Both the position numbers and the translations under genes were made by a program. Under the pieces are notes generated by a model that saw only the letters and a program-made list of their open reading frames with translations, did not search any database and was not told the origin of the DNA. Source: Bradyrhizobium sp. WBOS07 (lineage in GTDB: Bacteria > Pseudomonadota > Alphaproteobacteria > Rhizobiales > Xanthobacteraceae). Taken from it: a stretch of 64,000 nt of DNA. Below, piece by piece: positions 52,503-63,045 of this stretch; position 1 is the stretch's first letter, and every line of letters begins with the position of its first letter. Where the stretch lies: assembly GCF_024585165.1 (NCBI RefSeq), contig NZ_CP029008.1, forward strand, positions 310,001 through 374,000, written 5' to 3'.

Positions 52503-54734
52503 CTACTTCGTCAGCAGCGCATATGCTCCGGTCCAGTTCTCCGGCGGCGGATTGAGTTGGAAATCCTTGATGCGCGCCTCGTAGAGCCTGAACAGCTTTT
52601 CCAGCGTGTCGGCGTCCTCGCTCTTGCGGCCGCGTTCGATCGCATCGAGGGCGCCCTGCCAGTCGCGGCTGCGATAGCAGCTGAGCATCTCGATGGTGAT
52701 GTTGCGCAGGCGCTGGAAAGCGGCGGAATGCATCACATCCTCGCGGCCGGCGATGGCGTAGATCACCTCCGGCTCGGTCTTGCCCTTGACCATGATGAAG
52801 TCGAGCTCGAGGATCGCGAACTTGACCTTGGCGGCGAGCGCCGTGCGGGAGCCGACGATGATGGGAAAGCCGTATTCCTTCGACTGGCCCTCCAGGCGCG
52901 AGGCGAGGTTCACGCTGTCGCCGAGCACCGAATAGTTCTTCTTCAAGTCGGAGCCCATGTTGCCGACCACGCCGATGCCGGTGTTGAGGCCGATGCCGAC
53001 ATTGAGCGGAATGTAGACGTGGCCGCCCTCGGCGGCTTCCGCTTCGCGCTCCTTGTTGACCGCGTCGATCTGCTCCAGCATCTGGATCGCCGCCTCGCAG
53101 GCGTTGACCTCGTGCTCGGCATCGTCGAGCGGCGCGTTCCAGAACGCCATGATGGCGTCGCCCATGTATTTGTCGATGTAGCCCTTGCGCTCGATGATGA
53201 CGTCGGTGAGCGGCGTCAGGAAGCGGTTCATCAGCGCGATCAGGCCTTGCGGGTCGTGCTTGTAACTCTCCGAGATCGTGGTGAAGCCGCGCACGTCCGA
53301 GAACATGATCGTCATCTCGCGCTCCTCGCCGCCGAGCACGAGCTTTTCCGGCGACTGCGCCAGCTGCTCGACCAGGACCGGCGACATGTACTGCGCGAAC
53401 TGCCCGCGAATCTGCACCCGCTGGCGCTGCTCGCGCACGAAGCTGGCGAAGATCAGCGTCAGATAAACCGCCGTGGTCGAGAGCAGCGGATAGGTGAAAT
53501 CGATGAGGTAGCGGTACTGCGCGTAGAAGAACCAGGACACGCCGACCAGGATGGCGGCGAAGGTCGCACCCGCAAGCACGAGGCGCACCGGACCGAGATT
53601 GGGCGTGAAGATGATGACGAGCACGCCGATGAACAGCGCGGCGAGCAATTCGACTCCGAGCGCATAGTTGGGCTGCGAGATTACCGCCCCGCTCAAAACG
53701 CTCTCCAGCACCTGGGCATGGATCTCCACCCCAGGCATGGTCGCGGACACCGGCGTGGTCTTGATGTCGTTGAGCCCGGCCGCGGAGGTTCCGACCAGCA
53801 CCAGCTTGCCGGCGAACCTGCTCGGCGATTCGCTGTTGTCGAGCACGTCGGCGGCGGAGACGTAGATCGAGGGATCCCGACGCGCGTAGTGCACCCAGAA
53901 CTGGCCGTTCTTATCGGTGGGGATCTCGACACCCTTGATGCGGATCGACCTGATACCGGTCTTGTCGGTCCGGACCAGCAGCGTCGGCGTGCCCGTGACG
54001 ACGCGCAGGATCTCGAGGCTGAGCGAGGGCATGATGTTGCCCTGTGCGCGCATGATCATCGGCACGCGGCGGATGAATCCGTCCCGCTCTTTCCTGATCG
54101 AAAACAGCCCGCGGCCGGCTGCAACCTTCTCGATGACCGGCACGTTGCGCAGCAAGCCTGGAAATTCGAACAGGAAGCGTTCGGCGCCCTCCTCCCCGAC
54201 CGTCGCCACCCCCGTGAACGGAAGCGATTTGTCCAGCTCGGACAGGACGGCCGGAAGCCCGGTCTCGCCCAGCACCACACGCGAGCGCTTGATCGCGTCG
54301 GCGAGAATCTGGTCGTTGGTTGGCAGCTCACGCAGCTTGGCGCGCGTGGCGTCGTCGAGATGGCGCATCTGGCCCGCAACCAGATCCGGGTTGAGCCGGT
54401 CGGGCTCCGAAAACACCACGTCGAAGCCGATCGCCACCGCACCGCTGCTGGTGAGATTCTGGATCAGGTCGGCAATTCGCGTGCGCGGCCACGGCCATTG
54501 GCCGAGCTTGGCGAGGCTCTTGTCGTCGATGTCGACGATCACGACCGGCCGCGCCGCCTTGTGGCGCGGATCGATCAATTGAAACATGTCGAAGGTGCGC
54601 AGCCGCAATTCCTGGATCGGCGGCGGATCCCACAGCCGCGCGCCGGCGAACAGCACCAGCAGCGCAAGGCACATCAGCCGCGCGAAGCCCAGCTTCCGCG
54701 CAAACCACCGCCGCAGGATCTTGAGACGTTTCAT
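52503..54734 (-). CDS. CHASE2-domain adenylate cyclase
   Basis: This 743-residue protein has an N-terminal membrane anchor, then a CHASE2 extracytoplasmic sensor (about 45-340, with PVVIVDIDDKSLAKLGQWPWPR and VLVGTSAAGLNDIKTTPVS), three hydrophobic helices (about 375-445), and a class III cyclase domain. The cyclase shows FSDVRGFTTISE and YMGDAIMAFW as metal-Asp motifs, with IDKYMGD giving the adenine-selecting Lys, and NYSVLGDSVNLASRLE with the Asp/Asn/Arg set of adenylate cyclases. It makes cAMP. The giant FecR/VCBS adhesin gene lies 76 bases upstream with no terminator between, so they may be co-expressed. Confidence 0.93.
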   Translation of the reverse strand: MKRLKILRRWFARKLGFARLMCLALLVLFAGARLWDPPPIQELRLRTFDMFQLIDPRHKAARPVVIVDIDDKSLAKLGQWPWPRTRIADLIQNLTSSGAVAIGFDVVFSEPDRLNPDLVAGQMRHLDDATRAKLRELPTNDQILADAIKRSRVVLGETGLPAVLSELDKSLPFTGVATVGEEGAERFLFEFPGLLRNVPVIEKVAAGRGLFSIRKERDGFIRRVPMIMRAQGNIMPSLSLEILRVVTGTPTLLVRTDKTGIRSIRIKGVEIPTDKNGQFWVHYARRDPSIYVSAADVLDNSESPSRFAGKLVLVGTSAAGLNDIKTTPVSATMPGVEIHAQVLESVLSGAVISQPNYALGVELLAALFIGVLVIIFTPNLGPVRLVLAGATFAAILVGVSWFFYAQYRYLIDFTYPLLSTTAVYLTLIFASFVREQRQRVQIRGQFAQYMSPVLVEQLAQSPEKLVLGGEEREMTIMFSDVRGFTTISESYKHDPQGLIALMNRFLTPLTDVIIERKGYIDKYMGDAIMAFWNAPLDDAEHEVNACEAAIQMLEQIDAVNKEREAEAAEGGHVYIPLNVGIGLNTGIGVVGNMGSDLKKNYSVLGDSVNLASRLEGQSKEYGFPIIVGSRTALAAKVKFAILELDFIMVKGKTEPEVIYAIAGREDVMHSAAFQRLRNITIEMLSCYRSRDWQGALDAIERGRKSEDADTLEKLFRLYEARIKDFQLNPPPENWTGAYALLTK

Positions 54735-54810
54735 GCTGATTGGATATCACGCTTTGACGGCGAGCGGCAGCGCGGATCGTGTGGATGGACGATCGGATCT
54801 CACGCGGTCA

Positions 54811-57800
54811 TTAGGCGTGGAGTATGTCGCTCCCCTGAAGGCTGCTGACGCCCTTCAGGAGAATCGTGTTTGCGGCGTCGATCGTGATCAGGGTGTCCGC
54901 CTGCCCGGACGGCGCCACATGTTCGGTCATCCACGCCTCGATATCGCTGATCGCCCCCAAGGCCGTCAGGTCAATGTGGTCCGTCCCGGACGTGAAGTTC
55001 ACGATCGTATCGTGGTCGGAGTCTGCCGCGAACACGAACTGATCCACAAACCCGGTCCCGAAGAGGACGTCCTTGCCGTCCGTGCTGGCAAGACTCACCG
55101 GGCCTTGTTCGCTCAGGTTGAAGATGAGGTTCACCGTGTCAGTCGCGCCTTGGCCGTCGGTCACGGTCACGGTCACTTTGTCCGCGGCAGGCGCACTCTG
55201 GCTCGGCTCGGTGTAGGTCACGGCGAGGACACCGGAATTCAGTGACGCGCTCGCAGTGGCGCCGGACTCGGCCACGGCAGTGGCGGTCAACGCGTCGTTG
55301 CTGTCGACGTCAGCGACGGACAGGCCATCGACGGTCACGAGACCGCCGTTTTCGGCAACAGTCATCGCGCCGACTTCAATCAGCGGCGCGTCGTTGCTGC
55401 CCACGATGGTGACGGTGACGACGCCATTGCCGGTGCCGGTCGGGGCATGCCCGTCATCCGGAACGATCGTGTATTGGAGCGACAAGGTCTGGCCGGCGGC
55501 AAGGAAATCGAACGCCTGGCTGCCTGAATTGAATTGCCACGTGAACGGGGCGCCGGTGGCGGTGCCGTTCAGGATACCGCCGGGAACGGTGAGATAGCTT
55601 AGAAGGTCAGCATGCGATAGCCCACCGACGTTGCCGCCTTGCGGCACGCCGTCGAGAGTGACCTGAACCTGGCTGACCGACACCGTGACGTGATCGGTCG
55701 CATCGACGTCGGTGACGATCAGCACGCCCTGGGCATTCAGCCCTGAGTTGGTCTCCGTCAGGTCCGCAAGATCGATGTCGAGGCTTTGGGCAGGGTTGAC
55801 CGAATTGGCGACCGTGCCGCCGCTGCCACCGAGCTGGTAGTATGCGGCCAAATTCGTCTCGTTGCCGGTGAGCGCGGTGAAGTCGATCGACTGGATCTGC
55901 GCCTGCGTCAGCGCATCGGTCCAGACGCTGACATCCGCGATCGAGCCGAAGAAGCCTTCCTCGCCGAAGCCGGCCGCGCCTGGCTCGCTTGCGGCGCCGA
56001 TCATCATGTAGGAGTGGGTCGGATTCGACGGGCTGCCGTCGATCGCGTTGACGCTCCACGCCTGCGTATATTCGAGCTGGCCGTCGAGATAGAGCGTGAA
56101 GGTGCCGTTTTCGCGGGTCAGCGCGATGTTGTGCCATTCCGACGCCGCGAGCGCCACGCCGGTATCGGCGATCTGGACACCGCCTGCGAGGATCTGCAGC
56201 TCCATCGTGCCATTGGCATTGACCGTACCGAGGAGACCGAAACCGGTGGTCGAGGTGTTGCCGTTGTAGAACAGGACTTGGCCGTGGCCGGAAATGCCGC
56301 CTCCGTTCCAGTTCACCCGGCCGTCCAGCGTCACGTCGTCGGTGGCGGCCGTCGGTACCTCGCCGACCGCAATGGTCTGGCCATCGAAGGTCATGTAGTC
56401 CGAGGTGGCATAGGTTACCGTCGGCGCGTCGTTGCTGCCGGTGATGGTGACGGTGACGGCGGCAGTGTCGGTCCCGCCCTTGTGGTCATCGAGGGTGATG
56501 GTCGACACCACGGTCGCGGTCTGCCCTTCGCCGAGGAAGTCCAGCGCCTTGTCGGCGATGGAATAGTTCCAGGCGATCGCGCCGTTGTTCTTGTTGCCAG
56601 GCTGCTGAATCGTCAGCGCCTGCTCGAGCGCGATGCTATCGGCCGGCGACAGCGTCAGCTGCGTGGTGTGATCGGCATCGAGCCACGTCACCGCTTGGCT
56701 GGTGATCGTTCCTGTCGGACGGTCGGTCAAGTCGATATCGGTGAAGTGGATCGTACCCGTCCCACCCGAGGCCGGATCGAGCGTGGCGGAGCCGGTGGTG
56801 TCCGCAAGCTCGGAGAAGCTCACGTTCGGTGACGCCTCGGCCGCGGCGAAGTTCGGCGCATCATCGTTCGCGTTGAATGTGATCAAGGTGCCGCCATGGC
56901 CGTCGCTGCTGCCGGCAAAATGCCCGTTGCTGTAGTCGGCGCCGGTCAGATTGAGGCTGATGTGGTTGCCGTCGGCGTCGGTGACCGTCAGCACGCCGCC
57001 GGTCGAGGGATCGGCGTTGGCGACATAGACCGCGCTGGTGCCGACGCCGTACTTGATGGTGGACAGGTCGATCGTGTCGTCGGCGGACAGTTGCGCAATC
57101 GATCCGCCAAAGGTCGCCGTGTCGATCCGAAGCGCAGCGCCGTCGCCGGCGAGCGTGATCGTTTGCGTGACCGTGCCCTCAAGCTTCAAGAGCGCGCCGT
57201 CGTGTACGGTAACCGACCCCGTGCCGGACAGCGAGCCGAATAGCGTGAGGGTGCCGTCGTTGACTTCGATGGTACCGGTGTTGGTGATGGCGCCGGAAAT
57301 CTTCGCCGTTCCCCAGCTGTCGATCTCATGTGAATTGACGATGCTCAGGCTGCTGCCGGTAATCCAGGCCCCATTGAGCAGGTCGATGTCACCCGCATTG
57401 ACGATCGAGGACGCATTGCCGAAGACGCTGGTGCCGGAGACGGTCCAGATACCTCCCGCCTGATTGTTGAAGGTGGCGGTGGCAACCGAAATGTTGCCGT
57501 TGATGTCGCCGGAATTGTTGATCGTGATGGCGCCGCCGGTCTCGACGATGGCGTAAGTCGTGGCGCTCACGTTGGCGGCGACGGCGGGACCGATCGTGCC
57601 GGAATTGTCGATCGTCACCGTGCCGGTCGCATTCCCCTGAACGTAGATCGCGGCGTAGCCGGTCGGAGCTGTGATCGATCCGGAATTGGTGATGTGCGTC
57701 GAGCCGGTCGCGTCCACCGCGTTCTGCGTGACGCTGATGCCGGCCAGGCTCGTGCTGGTGATATCGCCATGATTGACGATGGTGGCGTCGCCGCCGCCGG

Positions 57801-60800
57801 TCGCAAGAGCGGCCACGCCGACCGAACCAGTGGCGGAGCCATTGTTGGTGACGCTGACGTCACCCCCGCCGTGATCGAACGCGCCGATCGCGATGCCTGC
57901 GGCGTCAATATCCGAATTCTCGCCGGTCGTGACCGTGACGTTCCCGGCGCCCCAGGTGAACGCCTCGATGCCGTAGCCTGCGTCGGCCGTGATCGTCGCA
58001 TCGCTGGTGACGATGACATCGCCGTTGACTGCGCTCGAGAAAGCGCCGGTGCCGCCAGGCTTGTAGCCGGCGACGATCCCGCCTGGCGTGGTGCCGTCGT
58101 TGTTCAGGATCGAGCCGGAATGGATCGCGCCGTGCGCCTCGACCGAGATCGTGCTGCCCACGGCGGCCGCGATCGCGACGGCGTAATTGACGGCGACGAT
58201 GCCCGAGCTGCCCGAGGTAATATTGTCGCCATCCGCCAGGGTGACCGTGATGTCGCCGGCATCGAGGCTGAAGGCCCTGATGCCGTAGCTCGCCGCACCC
58301 GAGATCGTGACGTCCTCGCCGAGCGTGACCGTCACATCGCCCGCGCCGCCGCTCAAGGCCGCGGCGTTGATGCCGATGCTCTGGGCGCCCGAGACCGAAA
58401 TCGCCGTCCCGGCGAAGCTGTTCACCGTGACCCCGCCGTTTCCGTAGTTAAAGGCGTTGATGCCAAGGCCGGCCGCGGCGGTGATGTCGGCATAGTTGTT
58501 GACGATCACGGTGGCATTGACCAGCGTGTTCGCACTGGTTCCGTTCGCGGCACCTGTATAGCCAGCCTCGATGCCGGCCGGCGCATTGCCGGCGAGGTTC
58601 GGGCTGCTGCCGGAATTGATCGTGCCGTGGGCGTTGACCGTAATGGTGCTGCCGGCCGCGGCGTCGAGCAAGGCCGCACGATTGACGGCGACGATACCGG
58701 AGCTGCCCGAGGTGATGAGGCTGCCCGCCTCCGTCGTGACAGTCTGGTTGCCGCTGCCATAGCTGCGCGACCGGATGCCGTAGACCGAGCTGCCCGTGAT
58801 CGCGCCGCCGGCGTCGATGGTGATGTCGCCGTCGCCCTGCGTGACCGCGTCGATACCGTATGCGCCGCCCACAGCGCCGCCGACCTGGGTAACCGAGATG
58901 TCACCGTCGTTGGCGGCGTTCGAATTCTCGACCAGCACGCCGACCGAATTCGCGCCGGTGCCGGTCGCCTTGCCGGTGACATTGCTGACCGTGATGTCTC
59001 CGGAGCCGGTCGTCCCGTCGCTCAGCCAGATGCCGTGGCCGGCGAGGCCGGTGACGTCGCCGGTCGCGGTCAGCGTGATGTCGCCGACGCCGTCCTGGGT
59101 GACGACGATGCCGTTGATCGCGCCCGTGAGCGTGCCCGTTGGCGTCAGCACGACGTCGGCATGCGCCGCCTGCGATACCGTAAAGTCGAGCGCATCACCC
59201 GTCGACGTCGTGATGTCGGCGTCGCCGGTGATCGTGAACATGCCGTCGGCCGAGATCTCACCGGAGATGGTGCCCGTGAAGCTTTGGCCGGCGACCTTGT
59301 CGAGCTGCAGCGTTCCGGTGCCGCCGGAAAACGTGACATTCTGCGCGTCGGCGCCGCCGAGCTCGAGCTTCGCGCCATTGTCGATGATCAGCGTGCCGGC
59401 ACCGATGATGCCTCCGGCGAGGTTGAGCGTGCCAGCCTGGACCCTGATGGTGCCGCCGGTGTTGGTGACACCAGCCGTGATCGTGCTGGAGCCCGAGACG
59501 CTGTAGAGATTGCCGGCATTGCTCAGGCTGCCGCCGTTGATCGAGACGCCGGTCAGATAGAGGGTTGAGGCGCCATCGACCGAGATCGTTCCGCCGGTAT
59601 TGCCGATGATGGCGGCCGTCAGCTTCAGCGTGCCGCCGGTCACCGCCTCGATCAGGCCCTGATTGGTGATGGCGTGGATCGTAGCCGGGTCGATCGTCAG
59701 CGTGCCGCTGGTGACAGACAGCATGCCGGTGCTGGCGATCGTGATCTCGGCATCATCGATGGCGCTGATGCCGGTCGATTCCAGCGTGCCGAGAATGACG
59801 AGGGTGCCGCCATCGACCGTCGCACCGTCGACGATCAGCGTCGCACCGGCATCGGTCTGGATGGTGCCGCCAGCATTGGCGACATCGCTCTTCAGCACCA
59901 GCGTGCCGCCGGTCAAATCGATCAGGCCGGAATTGACGATGGCGGTCAGCGTGTCGATCGTACCGCCTGCTTGCAGCGTCAGCGTGCCCGCATTCGTGAT
60001 CGTGCTGGTGTTGGGGACGACCGCGCCGGATGTCCGGGTGATCGTTTGGACATCGATCGCGCCGCCGACGATGACGTGGCTTCCGAGTGTGTTGGTGAAT
60101 TTTGCGTCGGCGTTCAAGGTGAGCTTGCCGCCGATCGTCAGCGTGCTGTTGTTGATCACCTCGGGCACCTTGTGGCCCGGCGTGGTGTCGTAGTCGTCGA
60201 GCGTCAACGACTTGGCGAAGGCCGCCACGTCGATCGTCACCGGATAGGACGGGGTCAGGCCGTGCAGCTGATCGGTGATGACGATGACGTCGTCCTGGCC
60301 GGTCGGGACCGTGCCGGTGGCCCAGTTGCCCGCGTCCTGCCAGAGGCCGCCGGAGGGAGCGCCGGGCTCCTCGGTCGCAATCCACACCACGGCTGGCGCA
60401 TCGGTGCCGGTGATCGTGACGGTGATGGTTTGCTGCGAGGCCCCGCCTTGCGAGTCCGTGAGCGTCACGGTGTAGACCAGCGTCAGCACCGCGCCCTGGG
60501 GGATGAAATCGGCGAGATAGACCGGCAGATCGGCCAGCGACCAGTTGATGGTGCCGGTGCCGTCCCCGGTGCTGTCGGCGCCGGCCGCGATCGCGACGGA
60601 CATCGCGCTCTGGAACGCCGCGAGCGGCCCCGGCGGCACGCTGCCATCAGGCAGGGTCGCACTGGTCAGCGCCACCGACACGGTATGGTTGTCGGTGAGA
60701 TCGACGTCGTTGAAATTCAGCGTGCCCGACGTCGGAACCTCGCTGGTGAGCGGACCACCGGGCACGCTGGTGCCGCCCTCGAAGGTGATGATCGGGACAT

Positions 60801-62424
60801 CGGTGGTGATCACCGGTTTGTCGTTGGTCCCCGTGATCGTGATGGTGATCGGGATGAACGCCGATTCGGGGCTCACTGCGAAATTGGTGTCGACGCGGAC
60901 CATGTAGGTCAGCGTCACGGTTTCGCCAGCGGCAAGGAAATCGAAGACCTTGTCGGGGATCGTGTAGGTCCAGACCGCCGAGCCGTTGTTGTTGTTACCG
61001 GGATCGGGGACGACGCTGATCTGGATCTGCGTCGCTGCGATGTTTTGCTTCTGCAGATCGGTCAGCGAGCCGGTGACGTCGTGCTGGCCGGCATCCTTGT
61101 AGACATAGTTCGGCGCTTCGGCGAGGCTGATGCTCACCGTCGGCCGGTCGCCGAGATTTTGGTCGACGAATCGGATCAGGCCGGAAATCGTATCGGCATC
61201 CGTCGCGCCAGTGGCGCCGGCACGCTCGGTCAACGCGAACGCCGCCTTCACATTGCCGCTGGCGTCGAAGCTCTGAGCAATCGGCTGGCCGGGGATACGC
61301 AGGACGGGCGGCGTGGGGGTGCTGGGCCCCTCCTGCCCTTGCGGATTGAGGTTGACGAAGGTCGCGATCGCGATCGGGCCGGAGCTCGACTTGAACACCA
61401 CGTCGAGGCTCATCGGCGTGAGCGTGTCGGTGAAGTTCGTGGTCAGCTTGGTGTTGGTGTTGTTGTCGGAGAACTTCAGCGTGAACACGTCGGTGATCAG
61501 CTTCTGCACATCCGGCGACATCAGCGCATTTGTGATCGAGACGTTGCCGCCGCTGATCTGGATCATCTGACCGGCCTGGTTGACCGTCGCGATCGGCAGC
61601 AGCGTGACCTTGTCGAACAGGATGTAGGAGCCGGTCGTGCCGTTCGGCTCGACCAGCACCTGGAAGCTCGCTTGCGGCTGCGGATCGCCGCCGCCGGCGG
61701 GAACGACGAAATTGATCTGGGTGAGCACCGCGGTGCCGCGGATGCCCATGGTGGCGACCGGGGTGTCGATCTTCATGTCGCCGTGCTTGGCGGTCTCGCC
61801 GGCGACGAAGGTGATGGTGCCGGCGACGAGGCTCAGCAACGAGGAATTGCTCGACCCGTTGGGGTCGTAGACCATCTCGTTCAGCACCATCCGCGCATTC
61901 GAGGACAGGCCGAACACGGTGCCGTCGATGAAGGTGATGCCGAGGGTCGAATCGGCGCCGGTCGAAACCACGTCGCCCTTCTCGACGTTGTCGCCGTTGT
62001 TCAGGATGACCGAGACGCCGTTGCGGATCGCGGTCGCGCTGCCGACGAGCTTGGTGACGTGGCCGATGACCTGGCCCGCGCCAGCGCCGGGCGCGGCTTG
62101 CGCCACCTGGACATGGCCGGTGAGCGCGCTGACGATCTCGCCGGTGAGGTGGGCGCCATCGGGCGAGGCGAGCGCGGCGCGCTTGTCGCCCCGGAAATAA
62201 TCGTGAACGACGAACTCGTGCCCCTCATGGGACAGGACGAGATCGAGGCCTGTTCGCTTGAACTCGCCGTTGAAGATCAGGTTGGGGTCGGGAACGACGA
62301 ACGCGCCCTCGGGCACATGACCCTGCGCTTTCGCCGTAAAGGAATCGACATGGGCGTCGCCGGGCGAGCGGAAACCCTTGCCGTCCAAGGAAATCGCGCC
62401 GTCAAACTGGCCAGCGTAATTCAA
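54811..62424 (-). CDS. Giant FecR/VCBS/beta-helix/LamG adhesin, type I secreted
   Basis: This 2537-residue surface protein shows, in order: a FecR-like, LapA-retention-module-like segment (about 118-232: NNGDNVEKGDVVSTGADST, GITFIDGTVFGLSSNARMVL, DTPVATMGIRGTA); two VCBS/cadherin-like repeats ending ITITGTNDKP (about 420-680); a long T/N/G-rich beta-helix (about 690-1850); another VCBS repeat; a LamG/laminin-like domain (about 2008-2198: HNIALTRENGTFTLYLDGQL); further cadherin-like repeats (TIVGSNDAP); and a type I secretion C-terminus GKDVLFGTGFVDQFVFAADS. The start is an unsupported TTG at 62424; the first residues are uncertain. It lies upstream of the CHASE2 cyclase gene and divergent from a LapG-like protease gene. 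Confidence 0.88.
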   Translation of the reverse strand: MNYAGQFDGAISLDGKGFRSPGDAHVDSFTAKAQGHVPEGAFVVPDPNLIFNGEFKRTGLDLVLSHEGHEFVVHDYFRGDKRAALASPDGAHLTGEIVSALTGHVQVAQAAPGAGAGQVIGHVTKLVGSATAIRNGVSVILNNGDNVEKGDVVSTGADSTLGITFIDGTVFGLSSNARMVLNEMVYDPNGSSNSSLLSLVAGTITFVAGETAKHGDMKIDTPVATMGIRGTAVLTQINFVVPAGGGDPQPQASFQVLVEPNGTTGSYILFDKVTLLPIATVNQAGQMIQISGGNVSITNALMSPDVQKLITDVFTLKFSDNNTNTKLTTNFTDTLTPMSLDVVFKSSSGPIAIATFVNLNPQGQEGPSTPTPPVLRIPGQPIAQSFDASGNVKAAFALTERAGATGATDADTISGLIRFVDQNLGDRPTVSISLAEAPNYVYKDAGQHDVTGSLTDLQKQNIAATQIQISVVPDPGNNNNGSAVWTYTIPDKVFDFLAAGETVTLTYMVRVDTNFAVSPESAFIPITITITGTNDKPVITTDVPIITFEGGTSVPGGPLTSEVPTSGTLNFNDVDLTDNHTVSVALTSATLPDGSVPPGPLAAFQSAMSVAIAAGADSTGDGTGTINWSLADLPVYLADFIPQGAVLTLVYTVTLTDSQGGASQQTITVTITGTDAPAVVWIATEEPGAPSGGLWQDAGNWATGTVPTGQDDVIVITDQLHGLTPSYPVTIDVAAFAKSLTLDDYDTTPGHKVPEVINNSTLTIGGKLTLNADAKFTNTLGSHVIVGGAIDVQTITRTSGAVVPNTSTITNAGTLTLQAGGTIDTLTAIVNSGLIDLTGGTLVLKSDVANAGGTIQTDAGATLIVDGATVDGGTLVILGTLESTGISAIDDAEITIASTGMLSVTSGTLTIDPATIHAITNQGLIEAVTGGTLKLTAAIIGNTGGTISVDGASTLYLTGVSINGGSLSNAGNLYSVSGSSTITAGVTNTGGTIRVQAGTLNLAGGIIGAGTLIIDNGAKLELGGADAQNVTFSGGTGTLQLDKVAGQSFTGTISGEISADGMFTITGDADITTSTGDALDFTVSQAAHADVVLTPTGTLTGAINGIVVTQDGVGDITLTATGDVTGLAGHGIWLSDGTTGSGDITVSNVTGKATGTGANSVGVLVENSNAANDGDISVTQVGGAVGGAYGIDAVTQGDGDITIDAGGAITGSSVYGIRSRSYGSGNQTVTTEAGSLITSGSSGIVAVNRAALLDAAAGSTITVNAHGTINSGSSPNLAGNAPAGIEAGYTGAANGTSANTLVNATVIVNNYADITAAAGLGINAFNYGNGGVTVNSFAGTAISVSGAQSIGINAAALSGGAGDVTVTLGEDVTISGAASYGIRAFSLDAGDITVTLADGDNITSGSSGIVAVNYAVAIAAAVGSTISVEAHGAIHSGSILNNDGTTPGGIVAGYKPGGTGAFSSAVNGDVIVTSDATITADAGYGIEAFTWGAGNVTVTTGENSDIDAAGIAIGAFDHGGGDVSVTNNGSATGSVGVAALATGGGDATIVNHGDITSTSLAGISVTQNAVDATGSTHITNSGSITAPTGYAAIYVQGNATGTVTIDNSGTIGPAVAANVSATTYAIVETGGAITINNSGDINGNISVATATFNNQAGGIWTVSGTSVFGNASSIVNAGDIDLLNGAWITGSSLSIVNSHEIDSWGTAKISGAITNTGTIEVNDGTLTLFGSLSGTGSVTVHDGALLKLEGTVTQTITLAGDGAALRIDTATFGGSIAQLSADDTIDLSTIKYGVGTSAVYVANADPSTGGVLTVTDADGNHISLNLTGADYSNGHFAGSSDGHGGTLITFNANDDAPNFAAAEASPNVSFSELADTTGSATLDPASGGTGTIHFTDIDLTDRPTGTITSQAVTWLDADHTTQLTLSPADSIALEQALTIQQPGNKNNGAIAWNYSIADKALDFLGEGQTATVVSTITLDDHKGGTDTAAVTVTITGSNDAPTVTYATSDYMTFDGQTIAVGEVPTAATDDVTLDGRVNWNGGGISGHGQVLFYNGNTSTTGFGLLGTVNANGTMELQILAGGVQIADTGVALAASEWHNIALTRENGTFTLYLDGQLEYTQAWSVNAIDGSPSNPTHSYMMIGAASEPGAAGFGEEGFFGSIADVSVWTDALTQAQIQSIDFTALTGNETNLAAYYQLGGSGGTVANSVNPAQSLDIDLADLTETNSGLNAQGVLIVTDVDATDHVTVSVSQVQVTLDGVPQGGNVGGLSHADLLSYLTVPGGILNGTATGAPFTWQFNSGSQAFDFLAAGQTLSLQYTIVPDDGHAPTGTGNGVVTVTIVGSNDAPLIEVGAMTVAENGGLVTVDGLSVADVDSNDALTATAVAESGATASASLNSGVLAVTYTEPSQSAPAADKVTVTVTDGQGATDTVNLIFNLSEQGPVSLASTDGKDVLFGTGFVDQFVFAADSDHDTIVNFTSGTDHIDLTALGAISDIEAWMTEHVAPSGQADTLITIDAANTILLKGVSSLQGSDILHA

Positions 62425-63045
62425 CCGGGCACCGTCAAAAGGGTTAAAATTTAAGTAAGTATCAACTGCCTAAGCTTGCATAGCATTAGCAAGTCCTTAG
62501 CGATACCACCTATTGCTTGTGTGATTCCGCATCACTTGGCTTCAGGAGCCCCAACGGATACGGATCTCGTAAGAGGAGAGGAAGTAATCCGTCAAATATT
62601 CTGAAGTCGAATCAGGCCGTTTTGCGCGCATTTCCAGTCATCCAAAGTAATCTGCTGTATAGATGTGGGAGCAGATACTTAAGTCAGCTTCCCGTCGCGA
62701 AGTCCCGCCACATCCTGCGGCAAATACGGAGTTAAATCTGTGACCTAACTAACAGAACCCCATGAAATTGGGGGTGTTAGCCATCGCGCGCAGATTCGGC
62801 CCTCCCACAACTTGTGTCTGCATTTGCCTCCGTTTGGCGGCAGCCGGACACCTCCTAGCCGGCGAATCGTAAAATTTTACGCAATCTGGACTGGTCCATT
62901 TCATCCTGTCTCCCGGTTTTGCCACCCCAGCCGGGCGCGTTAAGCAGAACAAAACGGCCCGTCTCGCACTATCTCCCCGAAAGCAACAAAGCCCGGCACG
63001 TCGAGGTCGAGGGGGACCCGGCGAAGCCAGGGAAGGGGATGTCAG
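62425..63045. other. 621-base divergent intergenic region between adhesin and protease genes
   Basis: No gene is seen. The region is clearly more AT-rich than its flanks and should hold both promoters. It contains a perfect 14-bp palindrome CGTAAAATTTTACG (62868-62881) and a CTTGC...GCAAG inverted pair near 62470-62500. No hairpin terminator is present. Confidence 0.6.
62868..62881. promoter_or_regulatory. Perfect 14-bp palindrome CGTAAAATTTTACG
   Basis: This exact AT-rich palindrome lies 165 bases upstream of the LapG-like protease start and 444 bases upstream of the adhesin start. It could be an operator for a dimeric regulator controlling either gene. The match to any known box is not established. 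Confidence 0.35.

Noticed and set aside
59674..62454. 926-codon frame opposite the adhesin gene
   Set aside because: Composition is Asp/Arg/Gly-rich shadow of the repetitive adhesin; the adhesin frame carries recognisable domains.
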